Below, piece after piece: positions 1-8,682 of a stretch of 42,958 nt of DNA. Positions within the stretch are counted from its first letter, which is position 1. Every line of letters begins with the position of its first letter. This DNA is from Ligilactobacillus hayakitensis DSM 18933 = JCM 14209 (GTDB lineage: Bacteria > Bacillota > Bacilli > Lactobacillales > Lactobacillaceae), in NCBI RefSeq assembly GCF_000615845.1, contig NZ_BAML01000011.1, positions 1 to 42,958 of the forward strand, given 5' to 3'. The notes under the pieces were generated by a model. That model was given only the letters and a program-made list of their open reading frames with translations. It ran no database searches and was not told the DNA's origin. The position numbers and the translations under genes are program-made.

Positions 1-7
1 TATATCA

Positions 8-111
8 GTTATCATCACCTGATAACATATTAATTATATCATGTTGATAGCAGATGTCAACAACAATTTTCAAAAAAATTATGAAGTTGATAACAAATGT
101 CTTATATCAAC
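8..111. promoter_or_regulatory. cluster of palindromic operator-like repeats
   Basis: Three inverted repeats lie together. GTTATCA and TGATAAC flank a 5-nt spacer at 8-26. TGTTGATA and TGTCAACA flank a 5-nt spacer at 42-62 (7 of 8 positions pair). GTTGATA and TATCAAC flank 12 nt at 86-111. The right-hand two also share a direct 16-nt repeat (43-58 and 86-101) differing at two positions. The arrangement over a promoter suggests binding sites for a dimeric repressor such as a TetR or MarR family protein; that assignment is inference. Confidence 0.5.
33..60 (-). promoter_or_regulatory. strong leftward promoter leaving the window
   Basis: On the minus strand there is a perfect -35 TTGACA (60-55), a 16-nt spacer and a perfect -10 TATAAT (38-33) with an extended -10 TG two bases upstream. 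Transcription would start near position 26 and run left, out of the window, so the controlled gene is not visible. The -35 and spacer lie inside one palindrome (42-62) and the predicted start lies at another (8-26), the usual geometry of a repressed promoter. Confidence 0.7.
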
Positions 112-290
112 GCTTAATATGTTACCAATTTTTACAGCTTATGTCAAACAAATTTTAAAAATAAATTTAAAATCCAATTGATAAACAATTCGTACTGACA
201 ATTTACTAATATAAACGAAAAATTCTTATTCGTCAACCTTAACATCGATAAAAACCTAATTTCATTTACGATCTATAAATTCCTTGTATA
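112..290. other. AT-rich intergenic stretch, nothing recognised
   Basis: This stretch between the operator cluster and the ltaS terminator is very AT-rich. I see no convincing reading frame, RNA structure or repeat in it on either strand. Confidence 0.5.
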
Positions 291-327
291 AAAAAGATTA
301 GAGATTCAATAAATCTCTAATCTTTTT
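291..327. terminator. bidirectional terminator downstream of ltaS
   Basis: A perfect 16-bp stem (291-306 with 312-327) with a 5-nt loop has A-runs on one side and T-runs on the other. It therefore ends the leftward ltaS transcript and would also work for rightward transcription. Confidence 0.9.
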
Positions 328-329
328 AA

Positions 330-2402
330 TTATTTCAACTCAGGCGCGTCCGTTTGATACAAGTCTTCTGTTGTTTTCCCTTTATTTTTATAAAGTAAAC
401 TCGTTTTTTCTTTCTTTTGTTGCTTCTTCAAATTTCGTAAAGCGTCAGATTTTTTATATGTGTACTTCGTTTTATCAACCTTATCAAATCCTTTTGGTGT
501 ATAGAATCTTAATAAATCCCCAGTAACAATTTTATCTGATAACGCTAATTGATTACTTACAAAATCTTGTTGTTCATCGACTTGCTTTTGTTGTTCTTTA
601 CTTAGTTTATCAGTAACAACTTTACCTTGATTATCATAAATCTTACTTCCAATTTTAGAATATGTTGGTGAAACAAAGTTACCATTTCTAAATGCAACTG
701 TTTGAGACATCGAATTTACATCTTCTGATAATAGGTCATGCCCCATTTGGACAGTGTCATTATTTTTTACACCTAATAAATCTAGCAATGTTGGCATAAC
801 ATCAATTTCGCCACCGTAAGTATGGTTAATTCCACCTTGAAGCCCATTCATATGAATCATAAATGGTACCTTTTGGAACATTGCCAAATCATAACTACTT
901 ACCGATTTCTTACCCAATAATTGTGCAATTGCCTTTGGATGATTATCAGAAATTCCGTAATGATCTCCATACATTACAATCATTGAGTTATCATACAATC
1001 CTGCTTTCTTTAGGTAATCTATAAATTCAGCGATTGATTGATCTAAGTAACGCGCTGTTTGAACATAACCATCTACAGTCGCATCCTTTGTCGTCGTTTT
1101 TTCAATTGATTGGTTTTTTTTGTCTAACTCGTATGGATAATGATTAGTAACTGTAATTAGTTTTGCATAAAAAGGTTGTGGTAATTGTTCAATATATTTA
1201 ACCGATTGTTTTAGGAAAATCTTGTCTTTTAAACCATAACCAATTTCATAATCAGCTTTATCTTTGTAGTAGTCCTTACTAAAGTAATTTTGGTATCCCC
1301 ATGATTTATACGTGTTATCACGGTTCCAAAAACTACCCACATCCCCGTGGAACGAAGCTGTTGAATAACCCCTTTGTTCTAACATTGCAGGCATTGCTTG
1401 GAATGTATTTGATGTTCCATATGAAGTCATCACTGACCCAGAAGGTAATCCATATAGCGAGGTTTCCAACATTGTTTCCGCATCGGAAGTTTTCCCTTGC
1501 CCTACTTGATTAAAGAAATTATCAAATGATATTGTATTTTGATCATGATAAAATTTGTTAATTGTAGGAGTTACTTCTTCCCCGTTGACTTTATAATCAA
1601 TTAGGAATTGTTGAAAACTTTCTAAATGAATCATAAAGACATTTTTGCCTTTAGCTTTACCAAAATATTGGACGTTTGGCGCTGTTCGATTTTTCTTAAC
1701 AAACTTAAATACATCGTCTAAATCCCCACTATTCGCTTTAGCTCTAGTAGTTGATTCTTTATGTGATTGGTACGTGCTATATCCCGCAAAAAAATCTAAC
1801 CCCAAGTACTTAACGATATAGTTGTTATCAAATGTTCTTGTTAGTAATTGTGAACGATCCTTTTCTGCTAATCCCAAATTACCAAAAAATAATGCAATCG
1901 AAGCAATGATGATTGATGTAGGAACCCAATAATTAACTTTTTTAAAATCAGGCTTAATAACTTTAAAAGTCACTAGCAATGCTAGAATAATGACATCTAA
2001 AAACACTAAAAAATCATCCGGATGAATAATCTGACTAATACTTAAACTTAAGTTATTCGAAACCGATCCAGAAGATTTAACAACACCCATTGTCAAAAAA
2101 TCTGAAAATTCGCGATAATATAAAATATTTGCAAACAACCACATTGATTGGATTAAATCAATTACAATCATAATCCAATATGATTTTTTACCTTTAAAGA
2201 ATAAGGCGATTCCAAATAAAAGTAATGCAAATGGAATTGGATTGAGCGCAAGTAAAAATTCCTGCATCCCTCCATTAACACCCAAAGTAAACTTAGTATT
2301 ATAAACTATATACGTTTTTAGCCAAAATAAGACTAAAACAGTAATAAAAAATCCAATTCGAGAACTAAATGCTGCCTGGATTTTATTTAATTTTGACCGC
2401 AC
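330..2402 (-). CDS. ltaS: lipoteichoic acid synthase (LtaS)
   Basis: Membrane-anchored LTA synthase: it transfers glycerol-phosphate units from phosphatidylglycerol onto a glycolipid anchor outside the cell. The N-terminal ~200 residues hold about five membrane segments and the rest is an extracellular sulfatase-like domain. The catalytic threonine is in GQGKTSDAE (about residue 305), with metal-site motifs HLES before it and YGDHYG near residue 480. Length (690 aa) is usual for the family, with a charged C-terminal tail. I chose the GTG at 2402 because a GGAGG lies 8 nt upstream; a TTG at 2435 opens the same frame but has no ribosome binding site. A TATAAT lies at 2446-2441 with only a weak -35. 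Single gene between two terminators. Confidence 0.93.
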   Translation of the reverse strand: MRSKLNKIQAAFSSRIGFFITVLVLFWLKTYIVYNTKFTLGVNGGMQEFLLALNPIPFALLLFGIALFFKGKKSYWIMIVIDLIQSMWLFANILYYREFSDFLTMGVVKSSGSVSNNLSLSISQIIHPDDFLVFLDVIILALLVTFKVIKPDFKKVNYWVPTSIIIASIALFFGNLGLAEKDRSQLLTRTFDNNYIVKYLGLDFFAGYSTYQSHKESTTRAKANSGDLDDVFKFVKKNRTAPNVQYFGKAKGKNVFMIHLESFQQFLIDYKVNGEEVTPTINKFYHDQNTISFDNFFNQVGQGKTSDAETMLETSLYGLPSGSVMTSYGTSNTFQAMPAMLEQRGYSTASFHGDVGSFWNRDNTYKSWGYQNYFSKDYYKDKADYEIGYGLKDKIFLKQSVKYIEQLPQPFYAKLITVTNHYPYELDKKNQSIEKTTTKDATVDGYVQTARYLDQSIAEFIDYLKKAGLYDNSMIVMYGDHYGISDNHPKAIAQLLGKKSVSSYDLAMFQKVPFMIHMNGLQGGINHTYGGEIDVMPTLLDLLGVKNNDTVQMGHDLLSEDVNSMSQTVAFRNGNFVSPTYSKIGSKIYDNQGKVVTDKLSKEQQKQVDEQQDFVSNQLALSDKIVTGDLLRFYTPKGFDKVDKTKYTYKKSDALRNLKKQQKKEKTSLLYKNKGKTTEDLYQTDAPELK

Positions 2403-2448
2403 TGTCTTTGCCTCCATATATTTAACTTTATCCAATAGTGATTATAAT

Positions 2449-2483
2449 AAAAAAGATGGCAATTTTAAATAGAAACAGCCATC
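2449..2483 (-). terminator. terminator after the YkuJ-like gene
   Basis: On the minus strand GATGGC (2483-2478) pairs with GCCATC (2460-2455) around a long loop and is followed by a run of T. It separates the YkuJ-like gene from ltaS. Confidence 0.65.
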
Positions 2484-2502
2484 CTTCATATTTTTTTAAT
2501 AT

Positions 2503-2736
2503 TTAGTCGTTAAGCAAGTCGTAAATGTCCATTGCTGCCATATCAATATCATCATATCCAAATTTTTGATGAGTTGACATATCTTCTAATGTATAAGTTG
2601 AAGTTGCTGGATCGTATTGTACTAATCCTCTTTCTTCACCATTTTTTTCAAAACGACGTGTTTGAATTTCATCACTTTCTGTCTTTGCCATTGCATCAAG
2701 ACGAGTAATAATAGCAACTAATTGTGAATTTTCCAT
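2503..2736 (-). CDS. YkuJ-like protein (DUF1797)
   Basis: Small acidic cytoplasmic protein of 77 aa that matches the YkuJ/DUF1797 family of Firmicutes in length and in layout: an N-terminal helix (SQLVAIITRLDAM), a central beta region with RRFEKNGEE, and a C-terminal IDMAAMDIYDLL helix. The biochemical role of the family is not established. Start at ATG 2736 is supported by an AGAGGTG ribosome binding site. It lies between the flippase-like gene and ltaS, with its own terminator downstream, so it may be a single transcription unit. No membrane segment or signal peptide is visible. Confidence 0.8.
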   Translation of the reverse strand: MENSQLVAIITRLDAMAKTESDEIQTRRFEKNGEERGLVQYDPATSTYTLEDMSTHQKFGYDDIDMAAMDIYDLLND

Positions 2737-2830
2737 TCTGGCACCTCTTCTTTCCGATTTATCTCTTTTTTTTCTACCTTTTTGATAATATCACGTTTAA
2801 CACGCTTTTACATTAAAAACTATTAAAAAT

Positions 2831-3853
2831 TTACTTTTTTTCAATGTATTTAACTTTTTTAGGAACAACTAACAAGGCAACTAATCCTGCAATCATCCCA
2901 AAATAATACGTTACAAAACGCCATAATAACATCGCTAATACTAATTTACTCCCAGAACCAATAAAACTACTAAAAATGATTGAAAAACTATACTCTGCTC
3001 CGCCTGCTCCTCCAGGAATTGGGAATAACGATATAATCATTACAATCAACACATGCATCGAAATCACCAAAATTACATTAGCTTTGGTAACACCTAAAGA
3101 TAACAAAATAAAATATGGAATAGCATAATACAGTATCAACTGGATCAATGTGTATATGCAAACTTTCAATAAGAGCTTCCAATCTGATTTTAAGCCTAAA
3201 CTCTCCTCATAGAAGTTTTGAATTTTTTCTTCTAAAACCATTTGCCATTTGCGATGTTTTTCTTGATTAATCCAAGAAACTGGTTTCAAACAAATATCCA
3301 CTAATTTCTTAGTAAAATTATACCAGTACATCACTAATAACAAGCCAACAATTACGGCAAAATGAGCCACAAATCCTAAGATCAATAAAATTGAAAGCAT
3401 ATGGACTTTTTCTGCGATAAATTCAAAACCAATAATTAAGCAAATAATAAAATTAACTACAATCATTGCTTGATAGACAACAAATTTCATTAAAGTACTG
3501 GATGTAGCTCTACCTGCGTCAATTCCGGATTGGGTTAATGCAAAAAGTTGTGCTGGTTGTCCTCCAGTTGAAAATGGAGTAATTCCATTAAATAATTGTT
3601 CCAACATCGGAACTCTTAACGCATCTCTAAAAGGATAATGTTGCACCTGTCTTCGGACAAATACTTTAATAATTATCGCTTCAAATACTAATGATAGAAA
3701 CATGCAGCCAAAAGCGACTAATAACCACCACAAATTTAAATTGTTTAAATCATGAATAAAACTTTCCATTGAGATATTTCGCAATGAAAAAATCATGATT
3801 AAAATCCCAATAAAAAACATTGTAAACAAAGCTATGCGATTTTTAGATGTCAT
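2831..3853 (-). CDS. flippase-like / LPG-synthase-type membrane protein (UPF0104)
   Basis: Integral membrane protein of 340 aa with about eight hydrophobic segments. It belongs to the YbhN/AglD/MprF-flippase superfamily: the conserved block PFSTGGQPAQ near residue 90 and the PIPGGAGGAEYSF block near residue 285 are both present. It lacks the cytosolic synthetase domain of MprF. In lactobacilli and enterococci such genes accompany glycolipid synthases, as here, so a role in handling glycolipid across the membrane is likely but inferred. I chose ATG 3853: GGAGG lies 7 nt upstream, and the start overlaps the end of the preceding glycosyltransferase by 11 nt, indicating translational coupling. 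Confidence 0.85.
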   Translation of the reverse strand: MTSKNRIALFTMFFIGILIMIFSLRNISMESFIHDLNNLNLWWLLVAFGCMFLSLVFEAIIIKVFVRRQVQHYPFRDALRVPMLEQLFNGITPFSTGGQPAQLFALTQSGIDAGRATSSTLMKFVVYQAMIVVNFIICLIIGFEFIAEKVHMLSILLILGFVAHFAVIVGLLLVMYWYNFTKKLVDICLKPVSWINQEKHRKWQMVLEEKIQNFYEESLGLKSDWKLLLKVCIYTLIQLILYYAIPYFILLSLGVTKANVILVISMHVLIVMIISLFPIPGGAGGAEYSFSIIFSSFIGSGSKLVLAMLLWRFVTYYFGMIAGLVALLVVPKKVKYIEKK

Positions 3854-4868
3854 TTTGATCCTCCAGCAACGATTGATAAAAATCAAACCACACTTTAGCT
3901 AGGCGTTCTTCAGAATAGTACTGCGCTGCTTGCTTTGATTTTTTTGCTAAATCCTTTAACTTGCTATTGTCATTCATTAATTTTTGTAAAACGACCTGCA
4001 TATCTTCTTTGTTCTTTACCGGTTCAAAGTACCCTTCAATAATAGAATGATATAACTCTAAATCGCGTAAAACAACTGGTGTTTGCGTATTAAATGCTTC
4101 TAAAACTGTCATAGGAAATAATTCATTGTACGATGGCAAGAAATAAACATCACTTGCATTATAATAACGATTCATTTCGGCACGACTTACAATTCCTGGA
4201 AACTTTAAATTTTGGGGCGGATTGTCGATCACCCTTTTCAATTCGTTATATCCATCTGTAAGTTTTCCAAAAGAAAAACCGCCAACCCACACAAACTGCA
4301 TTTGGGGATTTCGTTTGGCTAATTCAATAAAATCAAAAACACCTTTTCTTTCTTGAACTTGCCCTGCTCCCATAATTGTAAATTTATCATCTAAATTTAA
4401 ACTCTGACGGATCGCTGATTTATCTTCATCAATGACATAAAATTCATCTTTTGAAACAAAATTAGGAATATAAGTAATTTTATTTCGATTAATTCCGTAC
4501 TCCTCTAATTTGCTAATAAACATCGGATTTACAACAACTAAGCAATCCATCCGTTTATAAAATCTAATCAAATACTTGTAAAAGACTTTTTGGGCAATCC
4601 AAGGAAGCTTTAAACTTCCTTCTAGCGTTTCAGGTAAAAAATGAACGTAGCCTACTTTAACTCCTCTGTAAGGCAAAAATGTCGATAAGAAAAATTTGAA
4701 ATCAACAGTATGATAATGGCTGATTGGTGCCTTAGTTAATTCGTTAATTCTAACTTCTAGCTCATTAGGATAATATTTTTTTAATAAATTAATTAACTCA
4801 AGGTAAGCACTTCCTACCCCTTGACCTTTTACCTTAGTCGCAGAAGAAAACATCTGGATTCTCAACAA
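3843..4868 (-). CDS. GT4 glycosyltransferase, probable second glycolipid anchor enzyme
   Basis: GT-B fold glycosyltransferase family 4 protein of about 341 aa. The start region carries the MFSSATKVKGQGVGSAY block typical of the enterococcal BgsA-type enzymes. The acceptor and donor halves are separated near residue 155, and the donor-site motif YNELFPMTVLEAFNT sits near residue 250. In related bacteria the second enzyme adds a sugar to monoglucosyl-diacylglycerol to make the LTA anchor; that assignment is by homology and context. The start is not ATG: AAAGGA lies 9 nt before a TTG at 4868 (a second TTG follows at 4865). It overlaps the upstream GT by ~35 nt and the flippase-like gene by 11 nt, so the three form one operon. 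Confidence 0.8.
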   Translation of the reverse strand: MLRIQMFSSATKVKGQGVGSAYLELINLLKKYYPNELEVRINELTKAPISHYHTVDFKFFLSTFLPYRGVKVGYVHFLPETLEGSLKLPWIAQKVFYKYLIRFYKRMDCLVVVNPMFISKLEEYGINRNKITYIPNFVSKDEFYVIDEDKSAIRQSLNLDDKFTIMGAGQVQERKGVFDFIELAKRNPQMQFVWVGGFSFGKLTDGYNELKRVIDNPPQNLKFPGIVSRAEMNRYYNASDVYFLPSYNELFPMTVLEAFNTQTPVVLRDLELYHSIIEGYFEPVKNKEDMQVVLQKLMNDNSKLKDLAKKSKQAAQYYSEERLAKVWFDFYQSLLEDQNDI

Positions 4869-6078
4869 AACACTCTTTCCTTTCTGTTCCAAAATCTTCG
4901 TTATATTTTCTTTTCATTTCTTTGATATTCCTGGCGTTCAAAAGCCCAATACAATCTTGGTATAAAGTAACTATTTGTTCACCAAATTTTTCAGAAGATA
5001 TATCATGAAGCAACATTTCACGCGGCTTAGTATCACTATAATTTCCTGGATGATTTAGATAATCTAAAATTTGTTGTACTAATTCATCTGTTGTACTAAA
5101 TGCCATTCCAATACTTTTATCCGTTAAAATTTGATCTGTGTAAGGACTATGCGTTGTAATTACCTTTGTACCTGAAGCAATTGCTTCAATATACGTAAGC
5201 CCTTGTGATTCAGATGCAGATGTTGATACAAAAATATCCGCTGCTTTGTAGTAATTTCCTACTAGATTATTATTAATTTCACCAGTAAAAATTACATGAT
5301 CATTTAATCCTAAATCTGAAACTTGCTGTTTCAAACTGTTCTTAGCGGGACCATCTCCACAAATCATAAGCATTGCATCGTGTTTTTGCTTAATAATTTC
5401 TGGCATTACAGCAATCATCTTATCAATATCTTTTTCAAACGCTAACCTACTTAAAGTTAGCAATAACGGCGTGTTTTCATCAATTCCATATTTAGATCTC
5501 ACATTTAAATATTCGCTCTTGGTAAACTTTGTAATATCAACTCCTGTTGGAATAATTACAATTTTTTGTTGAATCCCATAAGATTCTAGAGTTTCTTTAA
5601 CACGCAAACTAGGAGCAACAACAGCACTCATATTTGAACAAAATGACTTGGTCATTTGCTTAACATGATACGGCTTTAACAAGCGGCCCTTAGCAACATA
5701 ATGTAAGTAATCTTCATACATTGTATGATAAGTATGTAGACATGGGATCTTCAAATTTTTTGCAACTAATTTGCCAATAATCCCCATCGAAAATTCTGTT
5801 TGAGTATGGATAACGTCTAAATTTAATTCTTTAGCGACTTGGTATGCTCTAAACAAACCACGAAATGCAATTCGCCGGTCAGTAAAAGATACAAATGGCA
5901 CACTAGCAAAACGAAAAATATTTCTTTCGAAAATATCTTTGTTTACGTTTGGATCAGTTGTGGTAAAAATATACACGACATGCCCTTGACGTTCTAGTTG
6001 ATCTCGTAAAGTTTTAATCGAGGTTGCAACACCACTTACTTGCGGATAATATGTATCCGTAAATATTCCGATATTCAC
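4834..6078 (-). CDS. GT4 glycosyltransferase, probable diacylglycerol glucosyltransferase
   Basis: Family GT4 enzyme of 414 aa with the N-terminal signature MNIGIFTDTYYPQVSGVATS shared by 1,2-diacylglycerol 3-glucosyltransferases (BgsB/LafA type). A histidine-rich HTYHTMYEDYLHY block near residue 115 and the donor-binding SESQGLTYIEAIASG near residue 290 are visible. It probably makes glucosyl-diacylglycerol from UDP-glucose, the first step of the LTA glycolipid anchor; this is family knowledge, not proven here. The start is GTG 6078 with GGAGG 6 nt upstream. It is the first gene of the glycolipid operon and has a good promoter at 6117-6145. Confidence 0.85.
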   Translation of the reverse strand: MNIGIFTDTYYPQVSGVATSIKTLRDQLERQGHVVYIFTTTDPNVNKDIFERNIFRFASVPFVSFTDRRIAFRGLFRAYQVAKELNLDVIHTQTEFSMGIIGKLVAKNLKIPCLHTYHTMYEDYLHYVAKGRLLKPYHVKQMTKSFCSNMSAVVAPSLRVKETLESYGIQQKIVIIPTGVDITKFTKSEYLNVRSKYGIDENTPLLLTLSRLAFEKDIDKMIAVMPEIIKQKHDAMLMICGDGPAKNSLKQQVSDLGLNDHVIFTGEINNNLVGNYYKAADIFVSTSASESQGLTYIEAIASGTKVITTHSPYTDQILTDKSIGMAFSTTDELVQQILDYLNHPGNYSDTKPREMLLHDISSEKFGEQIVTLYQDCIGLLNARNIKEMKRKYNEDFGTERKECFVENPDVFFCD

Positions 6079-6116
6079 TTAAATCCTCCTCGTCACTTTT
6101 AATATAATCATTATTA

Positions 6117-6145
6117 ATTATATGTTGTTATAGGGCCTATTTCAA
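6117..6145 (-). promoter_or_regulatory. promoter of the glycolipid operon
   Basis: Minus-strand -35 TTGAAA (6145-6140), 17-nt spacer and -10 TATAAT (6122-6117), about 40 nt upstream of the first glycosyltransferase start. The spacer contains an 11-bp palindrome, ATAGG-G-CCTAT (6130-6140), which could be a regulator site. Confidence 0.7.
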
Positions 6146-6167
6146 TCAAAACTAGAAAATTATACAT

Positions 6168-6196
6168 AAAAAGGCCGGAGACACCTCTCCAGCCTT
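6168..6196 (-). terminator. terminator of ptsHI
   Basis: An 11-bp stem (6171-6181 with 6186-6196, one G-T pair) with a 4-nt loop, followed on the minus strand by TTTTT. It lies 12 nt after the ptsI stop. Confidence 0.85.
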
Positions 6197-6208
6197 CATT
6201 ATTAGATT

Positions 6209-7930
6209 TTATTGTTCAGTATATTCGTTTACTAAAGCAACAACTTCTTCTGAAGTTTCGCAATCTAAAGCTTTGTTAGCTAATTCTTCCATCTTAGCTG
6301 AATCTAACTTCTTAAGTAAGCTACGTGTCTTAAGAACAGATGTAGCACTCATTGAAAATTCATCTAAGCCTAAACCAACTAACAATGGAACCGCTGTTTG
6401 ATCACCAGCCATTTCACCACACATACCAGTCCACTTACCTTCAGCATGTGAAGCATCAATTGTACGTTTAACCATACGTAAGATTGATGGGTTATATGGT
6501 TGATATAGATATGATACACGTTCGTTACCACGGTCTGCTGCCATTGTGTAACCAATTAAATCATTAGTACCAATACTAAAGAAGTCAACATATTTTGCTA
6601 ACTTATCAGCAATCATAGTTGCAGCAGGAATTTCCATCATCATACCTACTTCGATATCATCAGAAACAGCAACACCTTCAGCAACTAATTTAGCCTTTTC
6701 TTCTTCGAAGATAGCCTTAGCATCCTTAAATTCTTGCACTGTTGCAATCATTGGGAACATAATAGCTAAACGACCAAATTCAGATGCACGAAGTAATGCA
6801 CGTAATTGTGTACGGAAGATATCTTGGCGATCCAATGAAATACGAATAGCACGATATCCTAAGAATGGATTTTCTTCTTCTGGAAGTGGTAAGTAAGGAA
6901 GTTCCTTATCCCCACCAATATCCATTGTACGTACAACAACTTGCTTGCCGTCCATACCTTCTAAAGCTTGTTTGTAAGCTTGGAATTGATCTTCTTCTGA
7001 AGGTAATTCAGCAGCATCCATATATAAGAATTCTGAACGGAATAAGCCAACAGCTTCAGCACCGTTATCATTAGCACCTTCAACATCTTTAGGTGTACCG
7101 ATGTTTGCTGCCAATTTAACTTGCTTGCCATCTTTAGTTAATGACTTAGCGTCTTTTAATAACTTCCATTCTGCTTTTTGGTCAGCAAAAGCTTTTGCGC
7201 GACCTTCATAATCTGCTAATTCTTCAGCAGTTGGTTCAACTAACGCTTCTCCATCAAGACCATCAATGATTACCATTTGACCTTCTTGAATATCTGAAGT
7301 TGCTGAACCTGAACCAACAACTGCAGGGATTTCTAATGTACGAGACATAATTGCTGAGTGTGATGTACGACCACCAATATCAGTAATAAATCCTTTAACA
7401 AAGTTGCGGTCTAATTGAGCTGTATCTGAAGGAGTTAAATCATGTGCAACAATAACAACTTCTTCATTAATCAAAGCAGGGTTAGGTAATTTAACACCTA
7501 ACAAGTGACTCATAACACGCTTAGTAACGTCACGAATATCTCCGGCACGTTCTTGCATATACTTGTTATCAGTCATACTTTCAAACATTGAGATAAACAT
7601 ATCTGTTACGCTCTTCAATGCTGATTCGGCATTAACCTTATCATTCTTGATTTTTTCATTAATTTGTCCAAATAATTCTGGATCAGATAAAATAGTCAAG
7701 TGTGCTTCAAAAACTTGTGCTTCTTCTTCACCTAAGTTTTGTGCAGCTTTTTGTTTAATAACTTCAAGATCTTGTTTTGATGTTTCAACTGCAGCTTCTA
7801 AGCGTGCAACTTCTGCATCAACATCATCAATAGTTTTTTCAGTAAATGACAAATCAGGTTGAACAAGCATATAAGCTTTAGCAGCTGCGATACCATCACT
7901 AGCTGCAATCCCTTTAATAACTTTTGTCAT
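6209..7930 (-). CDS. ptsI: PTS enzyme I (phosphoenolpyruvate-protein phosphotransferase)
   Basis: Cytoplasmic enzyme I of the sugar phosphotransferase system: it takes phosphate from PEP and passes it to HPr. The protein has the usual 573 aa. The N-terminal HPr-binding and phosphohistidine domain carries [12 protein letters not shown] with the phosphorylated His at residue 191. The C-terminal TIM-barrel PEP-binding domain shows [22 protein letters not shown] and the GMCGEMAGD loop with the active-site Cys near residue 500. Its ATG overlaps the ptsH stop by one base (TAATG), so the two are translationally coupled. The gene is intact. Confidence 0.97.
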   Translation of the reverse strand: MTKVIKGIAASDGIAAAKAYMLVQPDLSFTEKTIDDVDAEVARLEAAVETSKQDLEVIKQKAAQNLGEEEAQVFEAHLTILSDPELFGQINEKIKNDKVNAESALKSVTDMFISMFESMTDNKYMQERAGDIRDVTKRVMSHLLGVKLPNPALINEEVVIVAHDLTPSDTAQLDRNFVKGFITDIGGRTSHSAIMSRTLEIPAVVGSGSATSDIQEGQMVIIDGLDGEALVEPTAEELADYEGRAKAFADQKAEWKLLKDAKSLTKDGKQVKLAANIGTPKDVEGANDNGAEAVGLFRSEFLYMDAAELPSEEDQFQAYKQALEGMDGKQVVVRTMDIGGDKELPYLPLPEEENPFLGYRAIRISLDRQDIFRTQLRALLRASEFGRLAIMFPMIATVQEFKDAKAIFEEEKAKLVAEGVAVSDDIEVGMMMEIPAATMIADKLAKYVDFFSIGTNDLIGYTMAADRGNERVSYLYQPYNPSILRMVKRTIDASHAEGKWTGMCGEMAGDQTAVPLLVGLGLDEFSMSATSVLKTRSLLKKLDSAKMEELANKALDCETSEEVVALVNEYTEQ

Positions 7931-8196
7931 TATTCTGCTAAACCTTCCTTAGTCATTGCTTCTGAGATTGCTGCGATTGCTTCTGCTTCGTCAGCACCGT
8001 CTGCAGTAATTGTAACGTCAGCATTTTGACCAACACCAAGTGACATAACACCCATGATTGACTTCAAGTTAACTGTCTTACCATTGTATTCTAAGTTAAC
8101 ATCTGAACTAAATTTGCTTGCAGCTTGTACTAATAAAGTAGCTGGGCGTGCGTGAATACCTGTTTCTGCGATTACGTGAAATTCTTTCTTTTCCAT
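7930..8196 (-). CDS. ptsH: phosphocarrier protein HPr
   Basis: HPr of 88 aa, the general phosphocarrier of the PTS. His15 in [10 protein letters not shown] is the site phosphorylated by enzyme I. Ser46 in [11 protein letters not shown] is the regulatory site phosphorylated by HPr kinase, which makes P-Ser-HPr the CcpA co-repressor in Firmicutes. The start is ATG 8196 with an AAGGAG ribosome binding site. It is first in the ptsHI operon behind a ~105-nt leader that carries a hairpin and a candidate cre, fitting autoregulation by carbon source (inference). Confidence 0.97.
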   Translation of the reverse strand: MEKKEFHVIAETGIHARPATLLVQAASKFSSDVNLEYNGKTVNLKSIMGVMSLGVGQNADVTITADGADEAEAIAAISEAMTKEGLAE

Positions 8197-8242
8197 TTTA
8201 AATCATTCTCCTTTGAGTAACATAAAAATTTGTATTTAAATT

Positions 8243-8300
8243 AAGAAAAATTGCCTTAACACACGGTTTAATAACTTTGCGAACGCTAACAATTTTCTTG
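8243..8300 (-). other. leader hairpin of ptsHI
   Basis: Within the predicted ptsHI leader, AAGAAAAATTG (8243-8253) and CAATTTTCTTG (8290-8300) pair with one bulge, enclosing ~36 nt that include the candidate cre. It is not followed by a T-run on the minus strand, so it does not look like a simple terminator. Confidence 0.3.
8277..8291. promoter_or_regulatory. candidate catabolite-responsive element (cre)
   Basis: TTGCGAACGCTAACA matches the relaxed cre consensus WTGNAANCGNWNNCW at all but one fixed position, with the central CG in place. It lies 11-25 nt downstream of the predicted ptsHI transcription start, so bound CcpA would act as a roadblock. One mismatch makes this tentative. Confidence 0.4.
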
Positions 8301-8308
8301 CTAAAAAA

Positions 8309-8337
8309 ATAATAACATGATTTTTATAGTAAAACAA
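8309..8337 (-). promoter_or_regulatory. promoter of ptsHI
   Basis: Minus-strand -35 TTGTTT (8337-8332), 17-nt spacer, -10 TATTAT (8314-8309) with an extended -10 TG. This gives a leader of about 105 nt before ptsH. Confidence 0.6.
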
Positions 8338-8385
8338 GGGTGATTACTTGCGTTTATTCAAAAAATTCTCTTTTTTTGAAAACCC

Positions 8386-8577
8386 TTACCCTTCTTTATT
8401 ATGGGCATAATGATAAACCGCCCCACCATTTCTTTTGGCAGTACCGACGACGTTTTTACGGTGACCAAAATTCATATACTCCCGTTGAAAATCCATAAAT
8501 TCTTCGGTAGTAATTTCTAACTTGTCGATTTTACCATCTTTTAAATCTTCTAATAATTGAGTATAATTTTTTGTCAT
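8386..8577 (-). CDS. small conserved-looking protein of unknown function
   Basis: A 63-aa hydrophilic protein, not recognised with certainty. It has an acidic N-terminal helix (YTQLLEDLKDGKIDKLEITTEEFMDFQREY) broken by a Lys/Asp pair, then a basic glycine-rich C-terminal part with GHRKNVVGTAKRNGG and an aromatic YHYAHN end. No membrane segment, signal or cysteine is present. It is probably real: ATG 8577 has a good AAAGGAGA ribosome binding site, and it sits alone between ptsH and the divergent clpE promoter. The sequence pattern resembles short DNA- or protein-binding partners, but no function can be assigned. Confidence 0.7.
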   Translation of the reverse strand: MTKNYTQLLEDLKDGKIDKLEITTEEFMDFQREYMNFGHRKNVVGTAKRNGGAVYHYAHNKEG

Positions 8578-8643
8578 TTCTATCTCCTTTCCTATTTATA
8601 ATCTCACTAATTTTATCAAAATTCACCCAAGAAATCATTTTGC

Positions 8644-8671
8644 TTGAACTTTAATTCTAAAAAGGTATAAT
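8644..8671 (+). promoter_or_regulatory. clpE promoter
   Basis: -35 TTGAAC (8644-8649), 16-nt spacer, -10 TATAAT (8666-8671). The CtsR box begins 12 nt after the -10 and so covers the start region. Confidence 0.75.
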
Positions 8672-8682
8672 AAAAATCACAA

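Noticed and set aside
7563-7862. Open plus-strand frame antisense to ptsI
   Set aside because: It mirrors the ptsI codon pattern, has no ribosome binding site and no family resemblance; a shadow frame.
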